From Lepeophtheirus salmonis (Eukaryota; Arthropoda; Copepoda; Siphonostomatoida; Caligidae), in the NCBI RefSeq assembly GCF_016086655.4, contig NC_052139.2, forward strand, positions 28,586,002 through 28,650,001: DNA of 64,000 bases. Direction: 5' to 3'. Made by a program: the position numbers and the translations under genes. Shown here one piece after another: positions 10,979 through 22,161 of this stretch; position 1 is the first letter of the stretch, and each line of letters begins with the position of its first letter. A model generated the notes under the pieces. It ran no database searches and was not told the DNA's origin. It worked only from the letters and a program-made list of their open reading frames with translations.

Positions 10979-12982
10979 TTAAGGAGCATCAGGATCATTA
11001 TCAATGCTGGAGGCTTGAGGAGAAGATGACTTCAGATTGATTCTAGTTCCAATTCCACCAAAGGCAACATTACATCCGGCTGAACTCTGTAATTAGTTAA
11101 ATACGAATTATATATATCTTTTTTAACAACGATAATAACCCTTACCAAAAAGTTATTGACACATTGGCGAACCGTAGGAGTAGCACAGGAGAAAAAGGAC
11201 CATTGTTTTCCAGGTTGACGTCTTGATGGTTGAGCATCAGGACAGTCTCCATTCCGAGCTGCCTCGTCAGTGATATAGCACCATTGTGCTCCTTGAAAGG
11301 TTCTGTAAATCAAAAATGTTGGATATATTATGTAGAGAGTGATCATAAAAAAACATATGAACTCCAAGCCCAAATGTCGTCTATTAATGTAAACACCAGA
11401 ATGATTTGTATAAAAATAGATTATGAATTATCTACATGTGTATTCTCATTGTCCATTTCTATGAACAAACTATTCTTATTAAAGCATAAGATGTTCTGCA
11501 AATTCCCCTTAAAGTAGTCATAATTGACCCTCACAATATACGAACGAAATAATGATAGATTTATTTAAAAAGAACCATATTTGGTCCCATATAAGTCTCT
11601 TAGGTTCTAAACTATATCTAAAATTCTTAGATATCGGAATTCATGCCCATAATTGGAATAATAAAGCCTATAATTGACTCAAATATATCAATGAAATATT
11701 GGACTGTAGATTTATATTAAATTAAATAAATAGATTGGGATCCTTTTCTAATTTTTTGTTGGAGGTTTTTTTTATGATGACACATCACAAATTTGACTCT
11801 TACACTCGATGAAAATCTGACCCTTCTCCTTGCCTAATGTTGCTTGAGTCCTTGTACGGGACTGACGACTGTAGTCCCGTACAGTTAAATATCTGTCAAG
11901 TCCAGTTTAGTTTCTGGTTCGGTCCTGTTAATTCTGTAAAGCGTATAAAGTTCGGTCAAAGAGGACGTCCCTCAATGTTCTACTTTTTTATTTATTCGCT
12001 CTAGTTCTGACATTCCGAAGGACCGAGATGATGAGCCCCTTGTTAGTGAACATAATTTTTATCTGGAATAAAAAGAACCCCCGAAAATAATACGTATTTA
12101 ATTTCATGTTAAATAGTTGAAGCATAATAAAAAAATTGGTATTTTAAATTTTATATCATTTTTATAACTATTTAATCCATCTTTTTAATTAATTAATTAA
12201 TTTTAACAAGGTATAATTTGTTATTTTTGAAGTAAAAACATACAATTATTCCATTTTTTTTAATATGATATCTTCTATTCATTAATTTATACCCATTTTG
12301 GGAATTTAATTATAATATAATCATTTTCATGAGGTTGCGTGTATTATATAAGATAAGAGCCACAGTATTACATTCCTCATAATTAAAAAAGGAAGATTCT
12401 TAAAAATCAGAAAGAAAAACTTCAGGAACGAATTTTCAGCACAACATTTAATTAAATTTACGAAGCTTCGATTATAAATTGCTAAACATATTAATAAATC
12501 CTAGACAGGACATGATTAAGATAAACACAAAATTGCTTGTAAATGATTTAATGTACGTTTCTGGCACATACGGAAAAGTATTGCCGATAAAATGTATTTT
12601 CCAAGGGATGATAATCATTTTTATTAATCTGGGCTGTATAATATCCCAGTTTGCTAACGGAGGATTAAGGATCGATCCTAAGACTGAACTGGACCGAATA
12701 AATATGGACAAACACAACAATATCCTTACCCCTCCAAACAAAAATCCTTTGGCTTACATAATATGTAAATAAATTTGTATAAAAATTTGGTTGTAATTAC
12801 GTTCTACAGTTTCCATTCACACGATTATTTCTGTCTCTGAAAGTGAGGCTGGAGCATTGGCAGAAGCAGTCATTGATGCTGGTAGAGGCAGGTGCAGCAG
12901 CTTTAAGTACCGTTTGAGCCTCGCTCTTTGATAAGAGGACTCCTATCAAGAGGAAGGAGGATAAAACAATTAGAGAGTTCAT
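10979..12982 (-). CDS. secreted cysteine-rich protein, complete three-exon gene
   Basis: The spliced frame is complement(join(10979..11086,11146..11302,12801..12982)): 447 nt, 148 residues plus stop. Exon 1 starts at ATG 12982 and encodes a signal peptide (MNSLIVLSSFLLIGVLLS, cut probably after SEAQ at about residue 23) and a DCFCQC cluster. Exon 2 holds NGNC (across the exon 1-2 join), WCYITDE, DCPDA, WSFFSCATP and QCVNN. Exon 3 holds AGCNVAFGGIG and an acidic Ser/Asp-rich end. Introns are 1498 bp (phase 2) and 59 bp (phase 0). Donors read GTAATT and GTAAGG; acceptors read TTTACAG and ATTACAG. Alternative acceptor use in intron 2 would give a stop at once, which supports this model. The NGNC..WCY..C.D...S.R...WS..C.TP pattern resembles small secreted arthropod proteins I have seen without a firm function. 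It probably acts outside the cell. A start upstream at a TTG codon was rejected because it lies at the transcription start. Confidence 0.85.
11515..11710 (-). repeat. dispersed repeat R1, copy in intron 1 of the secreted-protein gene
   Basis: Read on the minus strand, it carries the R1 signature in order: CAATATTTCATTGATATATT, TGAGTCAATTATAGGCTTTA, a GATATCTAAGAATTTTAG block, then AGAGACTTATATGGGACC and AAATATGG. The same order recurs at 20.4, 23.0, 49.4, 51.2, 52.5 and 52.8 kb. Confidence 0.75.
11830..12050 (-). repeat. dispersed repeat R2, intronic copy
   Basis: The reverse complement contains ACCGAACCAGAAACTAAACT followed by GGAC, then AAGGACTCAAG. This parallels ACCAGACCGAGACTGAACTG followed by GGACC and TGAGTCCTAAAC at 43130-43180. 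A shorter related stretch (AAGACTGAACTGGACCGAA) lies at 12675-12700. The similarity is moderate. Confidence 0.45.
11853..11883. repeat. perfect 11-bp inverted repeat
   Basis: TGTACGGGACT at 11853-11863 pairs exactly with 11873-11883 across a 9-nt spacer. It sits in intron 1 of the secreted-protein gene, inside a stretch resembling the minus strand of 42960-43190 (repeat R2). Confidence 0.8.
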
Positions 12983-13005
12983 CTTCTTAATCCCTTCAAC
13001 GAGCA

Positions 13006-13042
13006 ACTGAGTAAAAAACTACGTTTTCCTTGGGTATTTAAA
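13006..13042 (-). promoter_or_regulatory. core promoter of the secreted-protein gene (TATA box and initiator)
   Basis: On the minus strand TTTAAATA occupies 13042-13035, and the arthropod initiator TCAGT occupies 13010-13006, with its A at 13008. The spacing from TAAATA to that A is 32 bp, as expected for TATA to start site. The leader would be 25 nt to the ATG at 12982. Confidence 0.7.
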
Positions 13043-13483
13043 GGCCTTTTTAGATGCAGGTTTTACTTTACATACGTGGATTCCCCTCCCCTGTTTCATT
13101 TTCATTTTTTTTAAAATTCATTGTCATTACAGTGTAACGGGCCAGCAATCAGGTTATTTAAACCTTTTATTCTCCTATGTATATTATTTACTAGGTAAAT
13201 ATTAAAATAACATGTGATATCTATATAATGAGTATCTTTAAAGTGGTATATGTAAATCCACTTTTTAATGTCTATCTGGATCCGTATTTTGTGTTTAGAG
13301 ATCCAAAACTACATAATGGATCGAGAGAAATACATATGTAACCTACAGTGTGAGAGGTAAAATCGTGAACTTGACTTTAAACCAATATGGATTACTTTAG
13401 GGTGAATATGTTTAAATACTAGGTGACGTCATTAAAAGAAGGTACTATAACTGTTAATAAACAATAAAAAATCAACATTTCTA

Positions 13484-14060
13484 AGCATGGAGAGGAATAA
13501 ACAATAGGGTCCTGATTTGCTCCAAGCCCAAATGAGTGTCGAGGAGATCGTGAAGATCTTAGGGTGATCTTGTAGTCTTGTTTAGAAAATAAAAAGCATG
13601 GTTGCTTTAAGTCATAGCTTAGAGAGGTCCCTTGGACCTAATAGACCCTGTACAATCAAGATCATGTATCATGTGGACACCGTTATCTCTATAAGTCCGG
13701 TAAAATTGATCAGTCATCATGCTAAGGGTCTAAATGTTAGTGATTGGAATGTGACGAGGTAGGTATGCGAAGGATTTGGGGAAGGCCTCTTATGTACATC
13801 GATTCTACAGCAACCAAGACCAGACAGGTCAAGAGAGGCCAGAAATTGTGGAATTGTGGTGTAACAGGTCAACTGTTCAGAGACTGTTTCTCCCTCGACA
13901 ATTCCATTTGGAGCGTTATTTGCATTATCTGAAAGCCTGAGTCAAGCAGCAGTGGGATAGCAATGTTTGAGACCTTCCTCAAGAAGTGCTACAGTGACTT
14001 TAGGTTCAAGTTATAGCCCACGGTAGCAGCCAAAGGATTTTATATTGAAAAAAAAAAAAA
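13484..14060 (+). pseudogene. Tc1/mariner transposase, decayed and internally deleted
   Basis: The plus strand begins MERNKQ and keeps a helix-turn-helix-like run LLQAQMSVEEIVKILG (about 13512-13560). Much further on it reads LDNSIWSVI (the third-Asp block L-D-x-S-I-W, near 13895) and ends F-R-F-K..PTVAAKGFYIE near 14040. Multiple stops and frame changes show it is dead, and its length is well short of the 1 kb expected. It lies between two related direct blocks at 13270 and 14165. Confidence 0.6.
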
Positions 14061-14759
14061 AAGTTAATAAATAAGTATGTTGATTCATGAAAAACTTTAC
14101 CCTTAATTGTCGTTACCAAAGAGTCCAGCATTTCAACTTGCAAACTGTATTTCGACTTCTCCAATTCGATCCCGATCCGTGTCTTGTAGACTTCTTTGAT
14201 ATAGAGATCGTCTGATACATAATGGGTCGACGATAAATACATTACATGGCGTTACTACAATACAGGTGTCAATTTTTATGGTGTTTTGATCTTAAATTAG
14301 TGTCCTAACGTTTGAATTTGAATTAATTCATGGTTAATTGAAAAAAAAAAAAAACGACAGAGATACTTTTTTAACCATTCATTTCTGAAGTTTGAACTTA
14401 TTTGCAATATTGGGCCTTCTAATATACTACTGCATTGCAAATTTCGTTAATATCAATATCAGTGATTCCCAAGCTTTTCCATAATTGTGGAGTCCGATCA
14501 TATTTTAGTATCTGATAGCATATTAAATATCCTCAACCTAATATGTTAGTCATTATTTACTATTGGGAGTACGAAGGATTGATAGGAGTTATTAGACACC
14601 AACCACGGACAGACAACATTTGCTTTATTAATATCGATACGTATGAGGATGATAATAAATCTTTATTCGCATCCAATGGCCAAATTTGGTTGAATTATCC
14701 TATTTTATTTAAACAAGCGTTCATACCAGTAGTATCACTAGCTCCCTTTGGTAGTGGAT

Positions 14760-15276
14760 TGAGCCCCCTAAAAATTTGAGAAAGTTGTACCACAGTAAGA
14801 CCTTGGTCTTAGCGGCATAATGACATGAAGCTCCGTCGTGATTAAAAACAACGATGCCCCCGAATTTTTCTCAGGCCCATGGTAACACTTTCTAATTTAG
14901 AAGTTGAATCTAAGCATCTTCATTGAGTTGCTCCTTCCTCTCCACAAAAACGGGAGTATAGACTCTACAATGCCCAAAACCATGGTTCCAACTGGATTGT
15001 TTGTTCTGAAGACATGTTTCACTGAAGCTAATATATTGTCTGGATGTGATGTAGCGGCTGTTCAGCTTATTCAAAGTGGCATCAATGGTGAAAAAATTTC
15101 ATCAGTAAAGAGCAAAAGAAATTCGGAATTTGTGCTGGTATTGAAAAAATCAAGAATCTTCTCGCTCTTACCAACCTTCTCAGTTTGCTCTGTTCATAGA
15201 TAAGATGTCTCATTACCCTCCTCCGTGATTTTACACCATTGGCATTGCCTATTGAAAAGAATTAAATGTGTACCAC
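14760..15276 (-). mobile_element. family C Tc1/mariner deletion derivative, copy 1 (truncated)
   Basis: The element's 5' end is at 15276, where the terminal repeat reads GTGGTACACATTTAATT and is flanked by TA (15277-15278). On the minus strand the coding starts straight away with EQSKLRRLVRARRFL, then an FSTDEIFFTIDATLNKLNSR-like block with the first Asp, then FVERKEQLN, VLPW, and NHDGASCHYAAKTKVLLWYN with the second Asp. It ends near 14760 before the third. The N-terminal DNA-binding half is absent, as in the copies at 22.2 and 32.2 kb. Several frameshifts are present. Confidence 0.75.
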
Positions 15277-15804
15277 TAGATAAGAACAAACCTGTGGAAT
15301 GAAATAACAATCATTCGAAACGAAGGCCCTTGATTGATATAAATTAATTTAAAAATCCAAGTCCTATGCCATACCTTTTTTGAGTTCATAATATGTAGAG
15401 TCAACTGATTTAAATCATGCAAGAGTCAACTTATGAAAATGAATGAAAACTGTTAAGAGAAAAATATATTATATTTTCCTTTTGTTTCAAAAAGATGTTC
15501 TTTTTAATATTGATACTATAATGGATATCTCACAAAACGTTACTTTTATTGTATCACACAACCTTTCTTCCAAAAAGAAAAAAAGTGGAAGATGTGTAGT
15601 TTTTTTTTAAAAAAAATTAGAAGCAAATATTTATTCAAAGTATCTTTTAGAAAGGTTATCGAAAAAAACAACAATTAAATATTGATAATTAATGAAAAAT
15701 GTCAAAATTAGAGAATATATATATAAAAAAAAATACTTACGGGTTTAGAGGAATTAAATGCAAAATAAATGTATCCAGCAAGACAAAATTCCCATCTTTT
15801 GTGC

Positions 15805-16440
15805 ATTTCGATTCGCGCACTCAAAGCAGTTGTGCGTCTCCAAGACCAACGTTTGCATATCCAAAACGTTATACAGGAAGAAGAACAACTGGTCTAAGAA
15901 GGTCTAACAGGATTCGGGGGAGTTAAAGAAAACAGCCCAGGCTAATTTTCTTAAGGTCCCATGTAAGAGATCTCAGAGTTTAACACCAGAATGTCCAGAG
16001 AGCTATGAAAAAAGTCGGTGGAAAGAGAATGCAATGGAGGAAACCCATTTTCTCTGTTCAAAAACATTTTTGAATGTGTCTTTTGAACGTTTTTTTGACA
16101 CTTTTGGCCCCCTTGAGTCCTGATCCCAATCCTTGATTACATCTTTTGGGCGTATGTTGAGTGGAAGGCTTTCAGTGTCCGTCAACTAAGCACCAAGGGC
16201 GTCAAAACCACTGTTAGGACACCATAACAGAGGACTACATCTGCAGCGGGTAACAACCCTTCCGCTGTCTGTAAGCCATCATTGGCCCTAAAAGCAGCTA
16301 TATTAATGATTAATAAAGCTGAAACTCACATCTATTTACAGTATTAATTTGTTGATCAAGTTGAAATTCGATTTTTAATTAATAAATTCTATCTCTTTGA
16401 AGATTAAAATTCTAAGTGTTTAGATTTTAATAGACCACAC
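15805..16440 (+). mobile_element. family A deletion derivative, copy 2
   Basis: It has the same order as the other family A copies: a helix-turn-helix remnant near 15815-15900, the ARDLRV/MSRELWK block at 15960-16020, the deletion joint rich in TTTTGA near 16075-16110, and the tail with third-Asp context and GLCSGxQPF-like end near 16225-16270. The right terminal repeat reads TAAGTGTTTAGATTTTAATA and ends at 16440, followed by TA. The left end is not clear. Confidence 0.7.
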
Positions 16441-16619
16441 AGTAATGTCAACATCCTGTAATTATAATAAGCAACTAAGCTAATATTTATTTTGTGAATG
16501 ATGAATCGAGAGACAAGTATTAAGGAAATAAAATATAGTCAATAGTGGGGAATTTGAAATATAAATTTACTTTTATAGTAATCAAACAGACTTGGTTTTT
16601 GCGGCAAATAGCTTTGAAA

Positions 16620-16990
16620 CTTCATATTTAGTGACTCTCATAATCACCAGAGCCAAGAATCCAAAGATAACTGCTGAGGAGTTACTGTCATCAGCAACCA
16701 AAGACGTTGTTCGAGTTATACTGGAAGGTGAATATGGCCCTCCTTATTTTCTTCTCCAAACTGGCCAGGAACTCCAGATCCCTAATTAAATTGTGCCCTC
16801 TACTTCCTTCTTTCCCGGAGAGATCTTCTCCACCATTCTTAATCTTAGCCACCTTAAAAATAAGGCTTCTACAGAACTCCCCAACGTCCATAATCCTTGC
16901 CTCATCAACTTCAACATCTACGAGATTTGAGATGCTCTGCTTTTTGGTTTTTTACTCACTCAAGATGACGATATGATAAAGTGTTTATTT
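16620..16990 (-). pseudogene. possible DD37D transposase N-terminal remnant
   Basis: The minus strand reads GEFCRSLIFKVAKIKNGGED, then KEGSRGHNLIRDLEFLASLE. I recognise this as the helix-turn-helix linker region (R/K-GSGGHNKIRD..F) of DD37D-type transposases. The downstream part is frame-shifted and not readable with confidence. No catalytic motif is visible. Confidence 0.45.
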
Positions 16991-18240
16991 TGTCATGTTT
17001 AAGCACAAAAGATGACTCTCCCAGATTGTCAAAATATAATCACTAAACCTTTATACAATAATGAGAAAATTAAGATTCATTAACAGCCCAGGGATGGCTG
17101 ACAACCCTGCAGGATTTTGAGACCGAAACTCCACACTAAGGAAGTCTCACATGAAAGAATACATATCATAACACCCAAACAATATATATTACGTCTTAAA
17201 ATAAGTTGTCAAACATTAGGTACATACTTATTAGTAATTAGGTAATACCATATTGTTATGAAAATAGTATGTTAATGTTCCATGATGGGATTGAAAAGAA
17301 TAGTAATTAAAAGTATTAACAAATATGTAATTGTTATTTGATGCAAAAAATAAAACTAACTTCCGGAGTTGTTCCTAACTTCTTTTGATCTTGGAATATT
17401 TAGAAGCATATGTGTATTTTTGGAAGATGCTAATCAGACAAATTCATATTTCCTTTAAATTAATTAAGCAAATTAACACGGAGGTACATTAACATTCTTG
17501 TTGTCAAGCTCGTATTCAACGTAAGCACTTTGTTATACTTTGCAACTAATTATTTATGTTTTAATTTATGGAAACGCGATTTAATTTTTAATCACTCATC
17601 CTTCATTAATTAATGAATGAATAAGTGTTCAGATTTCAATGGACAACCTCGTATATTTTTTATACAGCTAGACGTTGTTTTTACATAGACATTGAAGGCA
17701 TAAGTCCTGTTATACATACAATAAAATATTAGATAACCGTTTATTTCATCTTTAAGAAAAAGGTAGTTTTTTTATTAAGGCTGGAAAATATACGAGGACT
17801 ACGGATTAATTACTTCTGGCAAAGATGTTGAACTATGTTTGTGTCTCTATTTGTCTGTCTATAGTAAGAAGATTATATATGGTCACAGTAAGAGCACAGT
17901 AAGTTGTTTGTGTCAACTACCCCCTCTCCCTTTCACGTAGATTACCGAAGGGAGTATATTTGTCTATGTGCTGTTCAATGTACACATTATAATATTAACT
18001 TCATATACGAATTTGTCTATATATTTTTTGGTTTTTTTACATATTTAGAGTTACTCCATGAAGTTGTTTTATATAGTATAACTAAAGAGGGGATCTTTAT
18101 TAAGGAAAAACTAAGTTTAGTGATAAAAAAAGGAAAGTCAGTTGTTGCGTCTGATTTTTCTTCTTTTTTGTTCATTATTTATTTGGTTGTTGGCTGTTAA
18201 CTTTTCCCTTTAAAAGAAGCATTCTCCCCTATCTTTGCTG
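16991..18240. other. AT-rich stretch without a recognised gene
   Basis: Apart from the solitary family A repeat at 17600-17651, nothing here reads as a gene. The plus-strand frame at 17904-18200 (98 codons) is rich in Phe, Tyr and Ile and looks like translated AT-rich DNA. Confidence 0.4.
17600..17651. repeat. solitary family A terminal repeat
   Basis: AAGTGTTCAGATTTCAATGG followed by ACAACCTCG ends at 17651, before TA (17652-17653). This is the right terminal repeat of family A. No coding remnant lies to its left, so the element body is gone. Confidence 0.6.
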
Positions 18241-18242
18241 TA

Positions 18243-19190
18243 AATTGGTCCATGAACATCTGAACTCATTAAATTTTAAACTTCAAGAATATATAATATA
18301 TTAATTAATAATAGAATTTCAACAAAATTAATCAAATAAATAGATATGAGTCTGAGCTCTCTTAATCATTAATGAAACCACCCTTAGCGGCATTGATGAC
18401 TTCCAGGCGACGGAAGGCCTGGCACCCCCTGAGGATGTAGTCTATGACCTCTGTCATAGCTTCCTATTGCTGGCAGACAGTGGCTTTGAGAGACTCGGTG
18501 TTTGGATGACGAACACTACAGGCCTTCCCCTCGAAATGCACCCACAAGGGTGTAGTCGATGGGGTTTGGTATCAGCGCTATAGGAAAAAGTGTCAAAAAA
18601 AGAGATCAAAAGAACTCAAAATACTCGTTCTAAAGAGTCTTGCAACGGAGAAGATGTTGCGTCTTGACGAGGGAGAGACGCAAGCTTATTTATAATACGT
18701 AAAACTCAGTACTTATAATACATAGACGAATATACAAGAAGATAAAAACCAGAAAGGCCATATTAAATACATAACAGTTTCTTTCATGGCTGGTGTCAAA
18801 AGTGGCCTATTCGTCCTCACAAAGATCTCTCTACTGACTTTTTTGATAGTTCTCTGGATAGTGTAGTGGGAAATCCGGAGATCTCTTGCATGGACCTTCA
18901 TAGACTTGAGGGGATTGGTCAGGGCTGTTTTTTTAACTAATGTGGGTCCATTTTGGCATTTTTGGCAGAACCCTTTTTTCTCTCCAACGTTTTGGACTTA
19001 CTGACGGCGTAGAAGGTGGTCTTGGAGATCCCCATCTCCTTTGTAAGTGCGAATAGAATTTATCAACCCCATTCAAGTTTCATTTCTCGATTTGTTCGTA
19101 AACTAGAGCACTAGATATTGCAATATGAATTGTTTTCAACGTTCATTAATTATTGAATTAGTAAGTGTTCAGATTTCAGACTAGGCTTTG
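18243..19190 (-). mobile_element. family A deletion derivative, copy 3 (948 bp, both ends visible)
   Basis: TA precedes 18243 and follows 19190. The left repeat is TTGGTCCATGAACATCTGAA. The right repeat reads AAGTGTTCAGATTTCAGACT and ends at 19190. Minus-strand coding gives MKVHARDLRISHYTIQRTIK (second helix-turn-helix), RPLLTPAMKET, then the common deletion joint (18570-18650), then WVHFEGKACSVRHPNTESLK and the end AFRRLEVINAAKGGFIND. The catalytic core between the linker and the third-Asp region is missing. This is the best copy for reading the family's fused structure. Confidence 0.8.
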
Positions 19191-20370
19191 TACTTAGTTA
19201 GTATGACTCTTTTTAGCCCTTTAATTTATGAATCTCTCAAACTTTTGTTCTAACAATTAATTTTGGCTAATTTTATTGTAATTTACGGTACAACAATGGG
19301 TTAATACAAATAATTTGATAATAGATATTGAGAATCACTCTTCAAAGAATTCAAGCCTAAAAATAGGCCTTGAAAAAAAAAAACAACCAGCTTGCTTTTG
19401 TGATGGAAGGCCGCATATCTAGTTTGAATTATAGCTTTTGCTCAATTTCAATATTTTTTTCCATTCAAAACATTTAAATTTACTGTGGTTTAATTATTTT
19501 CCTTCGAGTTAGACATCAAAACTTATATTGAAGCTATACTTAAATTGAAATCGAGTTGGTGTGACTAGGCCTTTGCTTAGGCCTTTTCTCTTCTTTGTGT
19601 GGTGTCTGTCTCAGCTAAATGATTTACGTCATAGAGATAAAATACACAGAGTGATCGTATTGAACAACAGCAAAATAAACATTTATATATGACGGTGTTA
19701 TGTCGCGAATGCATTTCTCCTAAACACTCTAAACCGTGTTTGGAACGTTGATTGGTTGAATTATAATTGTGAACAATTATCAAGAATCATTCAACAATTG
19801 TTCATAGTTAGGAATAATTGGATAACTACGAATTTGGAACCTTATTTCCCCCTTTCCTTTCAGATGAAAGATTGCATGATAAATAGAGGTAACAATGTAA
19901 TATGATGCCTGTTGATAAACTCATGATGATAACTTTGTACAATTATTCAGCCATAATACTTCTTCACATCATAACCTTTGTATTTTACCAAAACGTAATT
20001 ATTACATATTGTTTACGTAAATATGTGCTATATAAGGTTGCGTGAATATATAAAAGTTATACTCCGTAGAATTGTAAATATATTTGTATAGTACATCTCA
20101 AGATTTCTCTCATGGGATCCCAGGATTTAGTTTATACCTCAGGGTATATATATTTGATAATGTATAATTCATTAAGTTAAATATTGAATACATATTTAAT
20201 GAAGAATCGCTCGGTTTAAAGTTTTTACTATGTTTGTGATGCAAATATTGCCAAGGAAGAGCTAAAAAGTTTATAATGATGAAACTTTACAACTCCAACA
20301 ATCTTAACTGTTCAAAGTTCCTTTTTTAACCCATATGTTTGGTAAAATACAATAGTGGTGCATCAAGACA
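19191..20370. other. AT-rich stretch without a recognised gene
   Basis: It is AT-rich, with no transposase motif, splice-supported frame or RNA gene that I can see. Short inverted and direct repeats of the word TAGGCCTTT lie near 19350 and 19570. Confidence 0.4.
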
Positions 20371-20374
20371 AAAA

Positions 20375-20640
20375 CAATCTCGAACAAAAATCAAAAAATA
20401 TTTTCTTCATAAGTAAATATAGACAATTATTTCATTCACGTATTTGAGTCCAATTAGGCTTATTATTCAAAATAGTGGGATGAGTGTAGATATCCTAGAG
20501 CATTTTGCTATAGGTCGGAACCTCTAATTGATTAAAGAATCTTATATTGACTCCGATATGCCCCCTTTCAGCCATAAAATCTATTCATTACTTATTATTC
20601 TATTGTAATGATCCATTTTTGGTACTTTTAATGAGTGCAT
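20375..20640 (+). repeat. dispersed repeat R1
   Basis: In order it has AATCTCGAACAAAAATCAAA, TATTTGAGTCCAATTAGGCT, TATTATTCAAAATAGTGGGA followed by TGAG, and TTATATTGACTCCGATATGC followed by CCCC and an A/T-rich end with TGTAATGATCC. This is the longest clear R1 copy together with 52.5-53.0 kb. Confidence 0.75.
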
Positions 20641-20827
20641 GCTGCTGGATCTCAATGGGGCTTATTTGCTGATATAAATTAACGATAATTTGTCGAAGCA
20701 TCTAAATGTGATGCATCATCATTAAATCAATCTTGAACAAAAAACAAGGAAAAAGGGAAAATCCCCATCTATTTTTTTATTTCTTATATACAATAATGTA
20801 CAGTCTATTATGTTATATATACATATA

Positions 20828-22161
20828 CAGGAAGCGGGGATCAAATTATCCCCTACTTTAAACCTTGATAACTTGAAGACGACATTATCAAATAAAAAAC
20901 CGGTTACCAAATAGGAAAGCTAATCTCATCAGCTGACGATACGTAGTTCAGTTAGCATCATGCCGTCATCATATGAGGAGATAAAGAGCTATAAGTGGAA
21001 CGAGGAGCTTTCGAGGTCCGCCGTAGTCATGGCATTGGTTAATAATGGAGGTGAAATCTCCAATTCAACGATTGCTTCAACCTTAGGAGTGAATTTACGG
21101 ACTGTTCAGCGTATCCGTAAGAAGCTAGAGGACACCTGGGATGTTGATGCCACCATAAAGAGGGCACCCAAGGAGGAGGGCGCCGACAGGAAGGTCAGGG
21201 ACACCGACTTTGTCGACAAGGTGAAGAAGATGGTTGAGGATGACCCTACCAGGTCCATGAAGGCCATGGCGAGGGATCTGGGCTGCCATGAGAAAACAAT
21301 AAGGGACTGTGTATCTGAGGATTTAAGGTGCAGGAGCTACAAGACGCAGGTGGGCCAGATCTTGACCCAGAAGGCAAAGAACAACAGGCTGATGAAGTCA
21401 ACAAATTGCTCAACAAGCTCAAGCACCCAAAGCAGCCCGGTATGCTGGGGTTTTTCTCTGATGAAAATAATTTCTGTCAAGATCAGAAGGTCAACAAGCA
21501 GAACAACAGGTGGATAGCCACCTGCACCAGCCATGTGAGGAAGGTAATGAAGACCAAGTTCCCTGCAATGGTCATGGTGTTCGGGGTGGTCAGCAGTGAA
21601 GGTCATGTTATGCCTCCCCACATGTTTGAAACGGGTCTAAAGGTTAATACAGAGGTCTACCTGGATGTTATGGAGAAGGTGGTTCTGCCCTGGATCCAAG
21701 GGGTGGCTGGAGACAGGCCCTGGGTGTGGCAACAGGACTCAGCACCCTGCCATGTGTCCAAAATCTCTATGCAGGGGTTAACCGAGAACTGTTATGACGT
21801 CGTAACCAAGAATTTGTGACCTGCTAACTCTCCCGACCTTAATCCTTAGAACTATTTTGTCTGAGGGTATGTCGAGAGACATACCAACAGACATCCCCAT
21901 AGCACCAAGGCCAGCCTGATGACTCCATCAAGGAGGTATTCGGCAACATGGACAATGAGATGGTCAGAAAAGCCTGCACCCGGTTCAGAGGCCGTATTGA
22001 GGCCGTTATTGATGCCAACGGTGATTATATCAAATGAATGGCTACTCTATACCTATATGCTCGTCATAGTTTTGATTTTCAATAAAAAAGTTAGAAAATG
22101 TATATTTTGTGTTGTTTTTTGTAGAAAAATATTTTGGCGACAATTTGATCCCCGCTCCCTG
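20828..22161 (+). mobile_element. 1334-bp DD37D-type Tc1/mariner element with both terminal repeats
   Basis: The left repeat begins CAGGAAGCGGGGATCAAATT at 20828. The right repeat, read inward from 22161, is CAGGGAGCGGGGATCAAATT. TA flanks both ends (20826-20827 and 22162-22163). Length and layout fit a complete element with one transposase gene. It is the only element here with near-identical ends around an almost full-length gene. A family C element starts 30 bp to its right. Confidence 0.9.
20960..22037 (+). pseudogene. DD37D-type transposase, nearly full length but inactivated
   Basis: The transposase cuts and joins the element's ends at TA. Residues 1-145 (from ATG 20960) hold two helix-turn-helix motifs (NSTIASTLGVNLRTVQRI and MKAMARDLGCHEKTIRD). 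A frameshift near 21400 leads to FFSDENNFCQDQKVNKQNNR (first Asp), VMVFGVVSSEGHVMPPH, LPWI, and QQDSAPCH (second Asp). The third-acid block reads SPDLNP*NYFV, with a stop for Leu and Asn in place of the expected Asp; 37 positions separate it from the second Asp. Further stops lie at 21817 and 21867, and another frameshift lies near 21925. The tail R.R.RFRGRIEAVIDANGDYIK ends with TGA at 22035-22037. It is dead by at least two frameshifts, three stops and loss of the third acid. Confidence 0.9.

Noticed and set aside
12472..12772. Overlapping 97- and 89-codon frames on both strands
   Set aside because: They lie inside intron 1 of the secreted-protein gene, oppose each other, and show no domain or splice partner.
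12983..13006. Upstream extension of the secreted protein by eight residues
   Set aside because: It would need a TTG start that overlaps the initiator at 13006-13010. The ATG at 12982 gives a standard signal peptide and a 25-nt leader.
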